DNA from: Atherinomorus stipes
Taxonomy: Eukaryota > Chordata > Actinopteri > Atheriniformes > Atherinidae
NCBI GenBank assembly: GCA_023101725.1
Contig: JALJCO010003472.1
Location: 62,001 to 126,000, forward strand
Direction of reading: 5' to 3'
Length of the DNA stretch: 64,000 nt
Each line of letters starts with the position of its first letter. Within the stretch, counting starts at the first letter, position 1. Shown here one piece after another: positions 21,599-33,754 of this stretch. Made by a program: the position numbers and the translations under genes. Under the pieces are notes generated by a model. The model did no database searches and was not told the DNA's origin. It was given only the letters and a program-made list of their open reading frames with translations.

Positions 21599-23995
21599 TA
21601 TAGAGGCCCATTCATGCTGCGCCGTACACACCCAATATAATGATACGTGCAGATTGGGACGAATTTAAACGTGTCTGTAGGAGTCAGAGTGATACCGAAA
21701 TGTTACCAGTAAGGTAATGTATAAATTCCTATAAATAAGGTCCAGTTTGAAAAAAAATTTTGAAAAAAAACTAAAGTTGTCCTTTAAACCCCCCAGGAAA
21801 TGTTGGAGAATTATGAAACAAAAGATGCCCTGGCTTTAAATGCAGGAAGGGAAATGAATTTGACAAGACAGAAAATGAAATATCTTGAGGTAATATTGTT
21901 TGCAACGAAATCCAAGTCAAAGTAAATGTAAAATTCACCACACTTTTGTTATTTCATTGCTACATTGTGTCAGTTTGAGGCTGTACCGTGCAGAAGGTTT
22001 AATAACATGTTTTATTGTGCAAAATCCCAAATCTTACATATTATATGGCATTAACCTCCTTTGACTGTCAGCTTGTATTTTTCGGCTCAATAAGCACACA
22101 ATCAGTGCTGCTGCAGACACCGAGGTTCATCTGCAGCAGAGCTGTTGTAACATTTATCACCTCATGAGGGCAGAAGGACTCCACTGTGCAATAAAAGGAC
22201 AAATCTACATTGTAATCTTGTTATCGTTCTCTTTCTTTCCCTCAGTATGATTCCTTTTATTTCCTGTCTTCAACCTGCAACTCTTTTTCTTTCTTTTTTT
22301 CTGTCTTTGTCTTTCCCTTCTTCCTGCTGACCTCTCCACTGCCCTCACCCTCTCTGGTGTGACAGCTAACAGTGTCACAAGCCTCGCTGCTTTACCGATT
22401 CCATCAAAAAGCCATTTAACAAACCTGAGCAGATGCGCTTGAGATGCCACCTCTATACCTTCAGACACACTACTCTATACACACCCCTCTCTCTTTACCT
22501 TGTTCTTTCAATCTGATGTTCAGTTGTCATCCTTTTGTTTGTTTTCTCTCTCTTTATTAAGTCTTCCTTTTTCTTTTGGGCTTTTGCTTCTGTTGATCTG
22601 TTTTTACTTGTTTTCTTTCCATCACCTCTCCTGTTTAATATCTTCATCAGCTCCGTTAATTTAGAAATATTGCCTTGCAGGAAAGAAATGTTTTTTTCAG
22701 TTTCATTTGAATGATAATGGAGATGTTTATATCAATACACAAACTCAACAAATGACAACTATTACTTTGTGAAAAAAACTATCAATCTGTGAGCAGAAAT
22801 TATATTTAGTTATAATTAGTTTGCTGTTTGGATGTAAAACTGAACTCAGTCTGATTTCCTCTGTTTGTTCACAATACACAGTTAAGTCAGACATTATTTT
22901 AAGACATTTTGTAAAGAGGACTTTACTCCACCAGCTCTCTTAAACGAACACTTTGCTTTCTTCAAAGTCCTCCATTTCATAAAGATGCTAGATGGAAGAG
23001 CTGCTCCCTTTATGTGATCACCCTCTGCAGTCTGGCCCCGTCTGCCTCTGAGAGCCCTCCACACCACGCCAGAAAAGAAAAGGTCAGGAGGCACTCTGGG
23101 TGGTAGATGTAAAACCTGGGGAGGAGGGGAGGTGCTACATGCAGGTGACTCATCCTCCGTAAGAGGTAAATGTGCTGCTGACGTTTTTTTTTGTTTTTTT
23201 TTAAGAGCAGCTGCATGCTATCATTCAGCCTGATGTCGCCGGGGGTCTCAAAGTACTTCTGGTTGCGAACTTTTTCCAGAAGCTGTACGCTGAGTCATCT
23301 GTCAGACGAGGTCAGGCTTCCTCCCTGAGTCAATCGGTATATTTTCATTACAGCTTTTCGTTGCATCGTTTAGAGTTAAAGGGGTCAGAAATGATTAATT
23401 AAACCGCCTCAGTTTTTGGAAAAGAAAACACATTATGTTGGCACAGGTTAGTTTTTAGCATTTTTTGAACTTCTGGCATTTTACAAACATGACTAATCAT
23501 CTGTACTTTTAGAGAATGAACATGGCTAACACTCTTCAACAGGAAAGAATTATCGCCAAACAACCTTTTTTATTCACTTTATACCTGGAAACGGGGGCAA
23601 CATAGAGCTCTACCAGGGCACAGGCCCCCCATTACTCAGCTCATATTTTTACCCGAAAGACCTGCTGTGTTTATGAGCAGCATTATGTTCCATCTTCTGC
23701 CCTTTGCGAAGCTAATGATTAACTGCTACTTCCAAAAAAACTCCTGTTGCAACTGAAAACCAAATAATACAAAAACAACAATAATATGGTTTTAATAGGC
23801 TTTGTGAAAAGCAAATGCTTCTTTTTGTTTGTTATCAACCAAAAGTAAAACCTACAAATAGAGATTTAAATCTAATCAGATGTATGGGTATGTATCCAAG
23901 TTAGAAAGAAAACAATTCTGATTATCAGATTGTCATGGTAAATGCAGTCAGATTTGATCATTTCAACCTCTCTCAGGCAACGTTGGAGGGTCGGG
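21599..23995. other. Long unassigned spacer with pyrimidine-rich tract
   Basis: About 2.4 kb with no recognisable gene. A C/T-rich, mostly TTTCT/CTTTC stretch lies at about 22220-22640 on plus. Frames of 60-90 codons at 22205-22468 and 22894-23216 follow this composition (Lys/Arg-rich on minus) and are not supported as coding. Confidence 0.5.
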
Positions 23996-24022
23996 TACAG
24001 TTATGTAAAAAAGTGTTTGTCC
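23996..24022. mobile_element. Terminus of a Tc1/mariner-type MITE
   Basis: TACAGTTATGTAAAAAAGTG matches the terminus at 4103 (TACAGTTGTGTGAAAAAGTG). Only the end remains and it butts against the next element at 24023. Confidence 0.5.
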
Positions 24023-24613
24023 GCTATACACACCTGCTACGACACGAAATTACGAAGATAAGAACAAACTGGCATTAGTTACTCCAGAGGAATGTGACAA
24101 CATGCAGCTGTGACGGAGGGAGAAGCGGCTGCAAGGTAAACTTCTGGATGCTAAAAAACAGCTGATCTCACCGTGGAGATGCCAAATGCGGATTTTAAAT
24201 CTAACAATAACCTTGAATGGCTACAAAATGTAGGAGAAACACTGTTATTTTAGCTGTGATTTTTTTCCCCTCGTTTGCCTCGTTTGTGCTGTGACACAAA
24301 GATGATATCACCTGTGCCATAATGATACAGTAGCAGCAACCAAACGACACTTCTCTCTATTTCCTTTCTCTTTTTGCTTGCGACCTAACTGTCACTGCCA
24401 GAGCGCCTTCTCTGATTGGTGTATTGTATTGTGTATCTGTCGGATGCGAATATTAAGAAAATCGACCTCAGTTCGAAAAAAAAAAAACCATTGCAAAATC
24501 GCAAAACGGAATTTTGTCACTGATGTGAACGCTCCCATTGACTTGACATTTATTTGATTAAAGCTACTCCCGTGCAGAATCTTTCAGTCAAAATATTTGG
24601 TGTGAAAAGGCCT
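24023..24613 (-). mobile_element. hAT-like MITE, copy A (inverted sister at 42051-42742)
   Basis: On plus the order is CTGGATGCTAAAAAACAGCT, ATCTCACCGTGGAGATGCC, then ATTGTGTATCTGTCGGATGC, AAAATCGACCTCAGTTCGAA, TTGTCACTGATGTGAACGC and AAAAGGCCTTCAG. The sister copy at 42 kb carries the complements in reverse order. The CpG-containing motif TTCGCAT-like is frequent. No coding motif. Confidence 0.75.
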
Positions 24614-25276
24614 TCAGTCTTATTCATCTGTCACTATGGCCTTAAAGTGGAAATATTCTGTTTAATTTGATTGATTTTAACCCCTAAAATATGGGAGATC
24701 ACAGATTACGTTTTAGGTCTGTTGTACTCTTTTTTTTTTTTTATATCAAGGTGACAGTGACATTTTCACAATCCTGAGATACCAAGCAATCCATTGATAA
24801 TGTAATAAGTCCTGGTTGATCACTTGGAAAGGGATGACATATCAATACAAAGTTGAACTGTTTTTACCATGACGTCTCAGTCACATGATCGTCAGTGATA
24901 ACTGACAGATTTCTGATGGTAATTAACATGTGTTGTCTCTGAATGAATAATATATTTCTGATATCTGCTCAAATTGTTAATTCAGGTGTGCAACTCACCT
25001 CTCTTCTCAAAGAAGTCAGGAAGCAGCTGCTTCTCACTTCATTTTCTCTCTACGCCTTGCAACGGAAAAGCTTGTCACACACTTCTGATTAGTAACTGTC
25101 AGAGAGGTAACCTATTCCCTAACTGTGTAGGTAACATTTTTTATTACTAGATACTAGAGATTACTACATCCTAGAGGTGGGCAAACAGTACTGAGTCAGA
25201 CTAACAAATTGCCATGTGTCATCTGCATCTTCCTAAGCAATGGCTGTGTCCACAAATTGATGTTAACATACACTCT
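24614..25276. other. Unassigned spacer
   Basis: AT-rich, with a T(12) run near 24730. Nothing recognised. Confidence 0.5.
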
Positions 25277-26233
25277 TTAAATGCAATTTTACAGTAGTTG
25301 TCAACTGTTCGAACACTATTTTTGAAATATTCCCTCACAACTTTCAACACCAATCACATAACTCAAACTCCTTTGCAAAAGGAAGCTATTGAATCAAAAC
25401 AGTGTCTCCTGGGCTCAAAAAGTGACACTTATCAAATCATGCCCCAAGCAAAGTAAAATGTGCAACACTACAGAGCAATATGGAAACACTATGCAACATG
25501 TCACAACCCACAGAAGTTTTATATACATGTAGAAGTTATAGTAGCATAAAGTAAAATTAGAAATACTGTATAAAAACATCAAATGAAAAAAGTAAGAGGT
25601 TCATCGTGAGCAAACAGTATTATGCAATATGTCATTCGGCCACAACATTGTGCTTTCTGACGGGGTCGAGTCACAGAACCTCCTCCACATCACAGGCCAC
25701 ATTCTCCCTGGCCAAACAACTACTGTACCATGGCCGATCACAGTTGCACTGATTTTGTCTGAACAAATTGCGTTATTGTGTTTGGCTGTTGACAACTGGG
25801 CCTTAATAGTGATCAAAGTTTGCAGTATGTGTTTGCTACTTTGCACAACAAATACATCACAACGGAAATGTGTTTGCAAGCAGTGTCTAGTGATATAAAA
25901 CATGCTTTTTTGGTTTTGATCACAAGGGGGGTGATTTGACACCTTGCTTTATGCTTTGTTGGCTTGGTTTAGATTGGGAGTCAGTGTTTAAACATTTGAG
26001 AAATACTGTAATATCCTGTACCATTTGTCAGACCAGAGTCCAGCCTAAACATGGAGAAGCAGCATTTTTGTTATGCTGCAAAGAAGTGGAACAAAGTGCC
26101 AAACTTTCACCAACTGTAGACACTTTTACAGTTTTTATTCTGATTGCTAACACACTAAAATGACTTGTATTTTGTTCGTAAGTCTGGTAATAGTGTGTAA
26201 GCAATTGTGAAAAACTGTAACACGGGCATTTAA
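25277..26233. mobile_element. Possible TTAA-ended DNA element
   Basis: The left end TTAAATGCAATTTTACAG and the right end on minus TTAAATGCCCGTGTTACAGT share TTAAATGC and TTACAG. The interior contains CTGACGGGGTCGAGTCACAG and a following stretch that I recognise as a repeated fish sequence, probably transposase-derived, but I cannot name the family. The frames on both strands (25601-25942 minus, 25629-25898 plus) overlap antiparallel, so at most one can be real. Confidence 0.4.
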
Positions 26234-27326
26234 ATAGTCTTGTGTTATAACAGATTTTCTTTGGGTGATCTGTGGGTGGAAAAGATCGCTTTTAATGACA
26301 GACTGTGTGATCCTATTGATTTGCGCTAGCCAGCTTTGGTGACCTCCTGCAACTAGAATAACGGGATGAAATATGTTGAAACTGTCTCCAGTGATAGATA
26401 ATACCCAGTCTGAAAATGACGCCCTATGTCAAAAATTCGGAACCATCCCTTTAAGCCTGCAGCAAACATAACAAAAATAAATGCGCCCTGAAGCCTTTGC
26501 CAGTCATGACTGTCTGTGTGAAACACTTACAGTACGACTGAGATAAAACATACTCATGTGGATAAAATAAAGCATCAAAGCGAATTGTTGGCATTTAGGG
26601 GGGTTTGTAATCAAGAAACTCCTTGAATCCATAAACAAGTGTGCTCAGTAACAGCAGTAGTTTAACAATGTTGTCTTGACAGCAGAGGTATGCTAATGCT
26701 ATGTTAGCACCAGGCAACTGTCTTTAGATCTTACTTCTGAGATGAGTGTCATTATCCAACAAAGCTAAACCCTCTGTTTATTTAATCTACGATGCTGTTC
26801 CACTTGTGTCTCCATTCCACCCTCCACCTCTCATCACAGGATTTTTCTTTTTAAACAAAATTTGCTGATTCTTTCTTTGTTGACATGGTGGTTTGCCTTT
26901 TTTGTTACTGTTAGCTGCATGGTGCCCACATGCAGCCAGCACATAAGCTCTTCCTGCTGTGCCTTTGCTTATTTTCTCATCTATTTTTCTCACCTTGAGC
27001 TGCCAAAAGAGATGCAGGCAGCCAGAATCTTCTGATCAATCTGGACAGCACTCCTCAACCTCTCAGTTACATCTGTTTTATAAAAAGAAACATAATGAGA
27101 TGCAATCAGCAATCATGTCTTCCTTCTCACACCTTTCACTTCAGATCAGTCTTTAAGCTAATGTCTCTGTTGCACTCAGCATTGTACTTCTTGCACAGAA
27201 ACAGTGAATCTTATCTTATTTCCAACTGTTTCTCTTTTTTTTTATTGCTTTGGGTGCAATTTAAACTCACATTAATCTAATAGAGAATCCAGAGGTGGTG
27301 CTGACTCACAGAGATGCAGTCATTAG
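26234..27326. other. Unassigned spacer
   Basis: No recognisable repeat or gene. The small frames at 26787-27280 lack domains. Confidence 0.5.
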
Positions 27327-27930
27327 TCAGCAGCTCTCAGCTGAATAAACATTTTGCTTCTGGTAGTGCCCGGTAACACCACAACTAGCAATGACTTTCC
27401 TTAAAAACATACCTAATTGCTGATGGCTTGCTGCCAGATTTGGCAAAGCATTGTTTTCCTCGGTTGCTAATAACTGCTTGGCAGGAGATGGAACCTCATA
27501 AAGTGAAGAACCGTGAGCACTCTGATCAAAGAGGTTCATGTTCGCATCACAGTATGAAAGTTTGATGTTCATTTTTAGCTGTTGTCTTAACCTATTTTTT
27601 GTTAGTGTGTCATTGCAAAGTAATTGCTGGATGGTCCTGTTAATGTGAGCAGGAAAGGAGACGGTGCTGTCAAGGATGACGCCCAGACTCTGAACCTGAA
27701 GGGGTGGATGAACATTGGCATTATCAATGTGGAAGGAAAGACTGCCAGATTTGGAGGGTGTGTATTCGGAGCCAACAAGCAGGATTTCAGTTTTCAATTA
27801 ATTTTTGTTGAGTTGAAGGTAATTGTGAGAAAACCAAGTTTTAACTTCTAAGAGGCAGTCAGGGGGGCAGGAGAAGGAATGTTGAGCCAGGTTTAGTGGA
27901 GAAATAGAGCAGGGTGCCACCTGCATAACA
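27327..27930 (-). pseudogene. L2-type LINE reverse transcriptase fragment
   Basis: The minus frame 27797-27327 begins MKTEILLVGSEYTPSK, then VQSLGVILDSTVSFPAHINR, the classic L2 segment just after the catalytic box (pattern KTE.LL.G, then SLGV..DS..SF..HI). Upstream on minus (27930-27798), in another frame, residues like CPPDCLLEVKTWFS and LQLN complete the preceding segment, so a frameshift lies near 27797. Past residue 60 the frame loses similarity. No tail or endonuclease is present. Confidence 0.75.
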
Positions 27931-28164
27931 TGAAAATTAATGTGCTCATGACACGTTTTTGACACTTTGCATGTTAGACAAAAACATTTATGATGATATA
28001 TGTAACAGATACAGGCGTGCCTGCATAAATGATTTTTAGGAAACCAATGTGCTGCATTTCAGCACTTTTGACCAGACTGGCACTCCTCGCTGAAACAGGA
28101 GGTGATGTTCGCTGGTGAATCTCTACAGCTCTGTAAACATGGAGTGTTGTGGCTTCATAGCAGT

Positions 28165-28276
28165 TAAAAAAAAAGGTGGAAGATGACACGCAGAAAGAGG
28201 GTCGCACCTGGGATTCCAACCCACCATTGTCTGTTTACGAGGCAATAGCCTTATCCACTACACTATCCACTGGCTA
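28165..28276 (-). mobile_element. tRNA-derived SINE head
   Basis: On minus the sequence reads GTGTAGTGGATAAGGCTATT (A box) and then GGTGGGTTGGAATCCCAGGT (B box), spaced as in a tRNA gene. The continuation GCGACCCTCTTTCTGCGTGT and an A-rich end suggest a short SINE. Mismatches in the acceptor and anticodon arms argue against a working tRNA. Confidence 0.7.
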
Positions 28277-29424
28277 ACAACTGACAAACATTCAGCCCAC
28301 TTTTCTCTGTCGCCGTGGGCAGCCTGTGTCAGTTACATTTTACCCCTGACGCTCCAAATGTTAGGATTATCTAATGTCCCATAAGAAGTCAAGAATATTT
28401 GTGTGTGACTTGGAGTCACCGCCATGACGTAGAAGCCCCATATTTAGGCATTTTTCAGAGAATTACATTGAAATAGGGGATTCCCCATCTTTTCAGCCCA
28501 GATCGCGCCTCTGTTCACTGCATTTCAAATCACTCCTTTCAAAACATTTTCCCTTCTTAAAAAAAAAAAAAAAAAAGATGAGTTGAGGCACTGAATTTGC
28601 AGGTGTTTAATTTTATTCACGCACCAATGCGTTTCAGCTGGTAAGCCTTCATCAGGGATTTTCCCTTCTTATTTTGGACAAGTCTGATAAAAGAAGATGG
28701 TTTGGATGGTTTTATTATTATTTATTACTATCTGTTTTATTTGGGCTTTTTACTGCTGTCTTATCCAGCACTGCAGGGCTCCATGCGCTCTAACAGTGAA
28801 CAGCTGACAGCATGTGGACACGTATTATCTGATGTAGAAATGTGAGACACAGACACTTTATTATAAATCCTTCTGTACATCTGATCTGAAAGACTGCCAG
28901 GATGATTATGAGTCAAGCTGAATCGATATATGTGCTGATAAGGGCTGGACTCTGTCTGCAAGAAGACGCTGTTTGTTCCTGGATGAATTTACATAAGAAA
29001 GGCAGTAACGAGGTGTGAAAGTCCTCCTGGAAATACCAGATGCCAACAAAATTTGGTATCTGGTAGCAACATTAGGGAAAAATTTAGTAAGTTGGTAGTT
29101 CTGGTGTTAATTGTCCAGTTTTACAGATGAACAGTAACAGCTCAGCCTTCAAGTTGTATTGCCAGTTAATGTTTAAAAGCTCATAAGGACGCTGTTTGTT
29201 TATTTAAGTTTCTACAGATCCTGAATTACATTGGAAGTAGATAAAGCACTTACTGAATACCAGTGGGAGCCCTCCTGCACTCAGTGCCTTCAGTCTGCAG
29301 CTTCTGTTTACTGAAGCTTCAGTCATCGACGTGTTGAGACTTCTTACACATGGAACAATCGTGTCTGCTGGAATATTCTTCTCCACCAGCGTTTGTTAAT
29401 CAGATTAGTGATGCAGCTACAAAA
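28277..29424. other. Spacer with A(18) and a possible repeat fragment
   Basis: An A run lies at 28559-28576. It is followed by CACCAATGCGTTTCAGCTGG and TAAGCCTTCATCAGGG, a motif pair recurring in fish repeats that I cannot assign. The rest is unassigned. Confidence 0.4.
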
Positions 29425-29570
29425 AAGAGGCAGCTGTTCCTCGGTTAACAGGACTTCTCCGGTTACTTCCTAATAATGTGTGTCCTTCCCTCCATCCTCA
29501 TTTGAATAAACAGGAACTATAAGCGCGGCTGGAACCATGTAAGTTTTCATCTTCTCATTTTTTAGCCGCA
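29425..29570 (+). repeat. Dispersed repeat, copy 1 (inverted copy at 63570-63715)
   Basis: Ordered words CTTCTCCGGTTAC, TCCTTCCCTCCATCCTCAT, AAACAGGAACTAT, GGCTGGAACCATGTAAGTTT and CATCTTCTCATTTTT occur as the reverse complement at 63.6 kb (with CGACTGGAACCATGTAAGTT). The family is unknown to me. See the matching finding. Confidence 0.65.
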
Positions 29571-29714
29571 GCTGAATCTTCCCTGTCACTCCTGATTCTG
29601 CATCAAACTGGTGCAGGTCAAAGTCGTTTGTTAACAGTTGTGGGTCCGCTTGGTGCTGTCCTGGGTGCTGTTACCAAGTCCACTTGGTGTGGGTCTTGCA
29701 GGCTGAAGCTGAAC

Positions 29715-29830
29715 GCGTAGGGATGGGCGATGCTGAAATTTTTCATGTCAATACGATACAAGTAGTTTATGGAACTTTTCTTTTATCAATACCAATATAG
29801 ATACTTTTGGTCCCCTTAAACCACATGATT
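29715..29830. repeat. Fragment of a 'GATGGGCGATGCTGAAA' repeat
   Basis: GGGATGGGCGATGCTGAAAT followed by CAATACGATACAAGTAG and ACCAATATAGATACTTTTGG resembles a fish MITE whose ends contain degenerate TATCGATAC-like words. Only one end is seen. Confidence 0.35.
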
Positions 29831-29994
29831 GTACAGTTTGCATTAATATCTTGAATGCAATGGCAATATTAAGTATAAGTAAAACTTGAGAACAGAAGTG
29901 CTGGAAAGAAATGCTTTTAAAACAATGATTAATTATATGGATTAAGAAATTAAACAAAAATAAGATTAAAAACTTCTTTTAATTATCAAGGAAC

Positions 29995-30275
29995 TTAAAG
30001 GAATAGTTCACCCACAGAACGATTTAACTTTATTTTCCACTTACCTTCATGGTGAGCAAGACTCTGGAACGCTTTTTTAATATTTCAAATGCAGCTGGAG
30101 ATCAGGACGACTTCTCGTTTTCCCCCAACTTTCATATAATGGAGTTCGATTGAGCCCAAGCCAACAAGGTCCTTAGAAGTCCACAAAAACTTGTTAATAT
30201 TCCTCCAAACTGCTCGTTCAATGTAATCCAAGTGTCCTGAGTGGGTAGTGTCCATAATTTACTCGATAATTTCGA
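29995..30275 (+). mobile_element. Dispersed TTAA-type repeat, copy 2
   Basis: It starts TTAAAGGAATAGTTCACCCA and carries the same word order as 14007-13640 read on minus (AAATGCAGCTGGAGATC, TAATGGAGTTCG, TAATCCAAGTGTCCTG, GTGGGTAGTGTCCATAA). It ends without the opposite terminus, next to the element at 30310. Confidence 0.75.
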
Positions 30276-30309
30276 GTAAATTCTTGAGCTGTGTTCGCCA
30301 TGTCGAGCT

Positions 30310-30923
30310 TTAAAGTTGTACTTCCATGGTCATTTCATTAATATTTCTGTGTTCTCCATTATTATTGAATGCATTCTGCATCGTTTCTGTTTAAAAAAAA
30401 CCTTCTGGTATCTTTGTATCCAGCTGTATTTGTATACTAGAAGAGAGGCTTGTGGTCCAACGGCAGGCTTTTCCGGGTCCTTCTCATGAATTTCCGTCTG
30501 ATTGGCTGGCTCCCGTCAGTGTATGAAGGAAGCTCCGCCCTCCGCTCTTATTTCGTTACAGACAGGAAATAGAGCCGACAAACAAGTTTGTTCCGCCATG
30601 CTAACAAACAGTTAGCTAATTAGCTTCTCAACTCCGAAGCTACAGTCGTGCTGTCTTTACTTCTAGTGTGTAGTGGAGGGTTACCTGCCTTCCAATGGAC
30701 AGATAGAAACCCCACGTGGGATACGCTATTTGCAATGTGGCGTAGAAGTGCGAGGCTGTTCCGGATTCGCTCTTTTCTTCGTATTGTTTCTCTGATGAGA
30801 AAGCACAGTCGACTGGGGGGAACGCAACGCTAGCAAGTCAGCATGTGTAAGTAAACAAGGGGAAACCCTCCGTATTTCAGAAGGAGCAAGTTAAACGGGT
30901 TTTCAATGGAAGGAGGCCTTTAA
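30310..30923. mobile_element. Possible TTAA-ended element
   Basis: The left end TTAAAGTTGTACTTCCATGG and the right end on minus TTAAAGGCCTCCTTCCATTG agree at about 15 of 20 positions. The interior is CpG-rich compared with its flanks and contains no transposase motif. The plus frame 30648-30833 (WRRSARLFRIRSFLRIV) has no recognised domain. Confidence 0.5.
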
Positions 30924-32679
30924 GAATCTACTGATTTTTGCCTTAGGTTAGTGGTTTCAACCAAAGATTTTTTGTTTTAATCTAATTTTTTAAAGGTCTT
31001 GGGTGTTCGGATGTTTTGCCCTTGGTGTGTAACTCCCCTTATGCTGATGTGACAGTCAGGAGAAGGTGTTGTTCAGCAGGAGGCCTGAGATTGTGCTGAG
31101 ACAAGGGGAAATGTCAGGGACACGAACAGTCTGGACATCCTGGCTGACAGCAGGTGCGTCATACCCTTTCGTCCTCTCCTTCATATCCTTTCCTCTCCTC
31201 CTGCTTCCTTCCCTCGCTGCTATCCTTCAAACACAATTCACATACACATCATCTGTATCCCTGCCTCCTTCCTCCCATCTCTTTTGTTTCTACCATTTAT
31301 CTCTCTCTGTTCCTCACCTACAGCGCTGGCTTGAACTAAGCAGCACAGGCAGTAATAGACATTGAATTACAATTACTCTGATGCACTCGATTTGCCAATA
31401 GTCCTGCTGAGAAGGAGAAAGAAGGAAAAGATACAAAGGAAGAGAAGAAGGAAGTGGATGATGTGCTCAGCTGGTAATCTAAGAACAGACCCAAAGATAG
31501 ATAAAAAGCTGACAGTTATGGAGACAGAAAGAAGTAGTAGTGGAAGGAGAGTGTGATCTGTTTTGGCAGTGTGTGAGGCCTGAGAGCTCTTCTTCTTTCT
31601 TTTCCTCTGAACGAGCAGTTTCCTGTGGATAGAGGCTTTGGCTGGAGCTGAGATGCAGGGCGCTCTACGAGGAGATGTCACGTTCGTGGCTTTAAACAGG
31701 TGGCACATTACTCGCTGGCATTTGTAGAGCAGCGCTGCAGGGCAGCTTTCACAACCTTCTGCATTTCTGCACTCCAGGCAGATTTTTCAGGGGTGGCGAA
31801 GGGCTTTTCCTGAGGACTGCGTTTTCACCTTTTTCTGTTAGTCTTTTCACTTCTGCTTTACTCCATGACTAGAACAAACTCGTCTCCCCACATTTAGCAT
31901 CACTAATGTATAAAATGAAAAATTTGCCAAATCATGTGCTTGGTGCTCTTTTCCTGCTCACCCAGAGTCTGCTTGTGTTCTTTTATTCTGTACATTTTTT
32001 TCTTTTTCTCTGTAGATGTCACGGTTCATTTTCAACCAGCTAGAAGTGTAAGTTGCACGACACATTTTATGGATTTCAATGTTAACATTTTTTAGTTGCA
32101 CAGTATTCTGTACTGTGTTGTATTACATAATAGCGATCCAAAGAGGCTTTCTGGTTGTTGCTCTGGTGTTTCAACATTTTTTTTTACATGCTTGTGTTGT
32201 ATTTTGGAAAGCGGGATTCTTGACATGAGAGGTCAGAAAAGAACGATTTTTAAGACATGGACAAATCTGACTTGTGTTTTAATAATAATTGAATGTTTCA
32301 CCATCTTAAACTGGGTTTGCAATTTTACAGAAGCTTCCAAAACTTTCATTTCACTGTAGCTGTCTCTTGATTTGTGTCTTTAAAAATGGAAAGATTTTTG
32401 TGTTCTAAAAGGTTTGTTTCTACCAAGCAGTTGAACTGATAGTTTATGGCTGGGCAATGATTCATCCTTCATTGCTCTTTAACACAAGTTGAGTTTACCT
32501 CTTAATTCGAACCATCCGCTACAGGTGTATGGGTCTTGGTTCTCTTCAAGTAAACCAAATACAGGAAGTGCACGGCATTGTGGATAACTGCAACTAAAAC
32601 CTGTGTGTGGGACGAGATGTAGCTCCATGGCTGGCGGTGTGGTGTGGAGGAAGTTGGTGAAAGTTCTTCTGACAGTGGG
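30924..32679. other. Unassigned spacer with purine/pyrimidine-rich patches
   Basis: C/T-rich at 31170-31325 and A/G-rich at 31408-31550. The Ser/Leu-rich and Lys/Arg-rich frames here (31066-31365, 31362-31556, 31708-31373 minus) follow composition, overlap on both strands, and are not supported as genes. Confidence 0.5.
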
Positions 32680-32823
32680 GGGCCCGGTCACTATGCCTTC
32701 CATTGATCATGTGCCCTGGCTACTTGCCACAGGGATATCCTTTTGGCTGACTGGTACACGCATGACTCTCACGGGGAGTCTTATGGGCCCCTGCCTGGGC
32801 CCTTGTTGCGTACCTTGCCACAT
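32680..32823 (+). mobile_element. tRNA-derived SINE, family 'TTGGCTGACTGGT', copy 1
   Basis: CCTTTTGGCTGACTGGTACA (A-box region), then a B-box position reading ATGGGCCCCTGCCTGGGCCC, ending CTTGCCACAT. A leader CACTATGCCTTCCATTGATC precedes it. A second copy begins only about 115 bp downstream in the same orientation. Two further copies are at 52381 and 57931. Confidence 0.65.
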
Positions 32824-32939
32824 TTTGGCGTTGTCGGCAGGACCTATGTGACGCTAGTAAACAGTCCATGGATTTGAAATTGATGGCACCCTGCGTGAAG
32901 CATGAGGACGTGCTTGTGGAAAGAGGGGGGAGAGATGTG

Positions 32940-33066
32940 ACAGTTTTGGGTCCTCTCGCTATGCCTTCCATTGATCATGCACTCTTGGTAAGCGTGCATG
33001 ACTTTCACCCTGCAGTCTGGGGGTCAAATCCCGCCCGGGCCCTCTGTTGCACTCCTTGCCACATTC
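32940..33066 (+). mobile_element. Same SINE family, copy 2
   Basis: It shares CTATGCCTTCCATTGATCAT with copy 1, then CATGACTTTCACCCTGCAGT, the B-box-like GGGGGTCAAATCCCGCCCGG, and the end TTGCCACATT. The A box is eroded (CTTGGTAAGCGTGCATG). With copy 1 it forms a direct pair, so one may have arisen by local duplication. Confidence 0.7.
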
Positions 33067-33545
33067 TGATGGATATATGATCAACCCAAGACTGCTGGGA
33101 TCTGATGCAGCTCCATGTCTTTCTGTTAGGTGGTAGAAACAGGCGTTTTCCTTCACTAACCAATAGATGAACAATCTCTCCTCAGTCTTCTCCCCCAGTA
33201 ACTCTTGATCCAGCACCCACACAGCAGACCACTTTTCTACGGCATCTGCATTAGCAGACTGTTTGTACTACCTCCTCTCCAAGGCCTCAGTTTTTTTTTT
33301 CCCCCGTCGGTAAATGTAGACATTTAATCTATTTCTGTTTACATGAGCATAAAAAATCAAGTTAAGCTGAAGTGGAATCAAACACACTCCTGATGTGAGC
33401 TTCGCACCTGGTAAGACTGAATGCCGTATGTAAACAAAGTACTGTAGCAGAAAGAAAGTGAGTAAAGTGTAGTTTCTGGTTCACTTCCAACATTTTCCTT
33501 TCAAAGCTCACCATGGTGCTTATTTTTCTCTTGCTGTCGACTGTG
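33067..33545. other. Unassigned spacer
   Basis: No gene or family recognised. A short T/C run lies near 33291-33305. Confidence 0.5.
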
Positions 33546-33553
33546 CTTTATGG

Positions 33554-33754
33554 CAGTAGTGGGGAAGCTTGGCCGTCGTCCCGCAGGGTTTCAATGTTTC
33601 CCTGCTCCTACTCACCTGATTCAAATGAATGAGTCACTGTGCAGAAGTCGATAGGCTGCTGGATCCATTTGATTTGAATCAGATGTGTTGGAGTGGGGAC
33701 ACATAGAAAACCTGCAGGACGGCTGCCCTCGAGGACCAAGGTTCTCCACCACTG
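33554..33754. mobile_element. hAT-type MITE, 201 bp, with perfect 8-bp target duplication
   Basis: The flanks are CTTTATGG at 33546-33553 and again at 33755-33762. Ends: CAGTAGTGGGGAAGCTTGGC at left and, on minus, CAGTGGTGGAGAACCTTGGT at right. An 8-bp duplication with CAG-type ends is the hallmark of hAT transposition. The interior shares CCTGCAGG, CCCTCGAGGACC and a TTTGAATCAGATGTGTTGG-type segment with the copy at 56398. Confidence 0.88.

Noticed and set aside
22205..22468. Lys/Arg-rich minus frame
   Set aside because: It mirrors the pyrimidine-rich tract on plus; no domain and no flanking gene structure.
31066..31365. 99-codon Ser/Leu/Pro-rich frame
   Set aside because: It lies in a C/T-rich tract with overlapping frames and no conserved motif.
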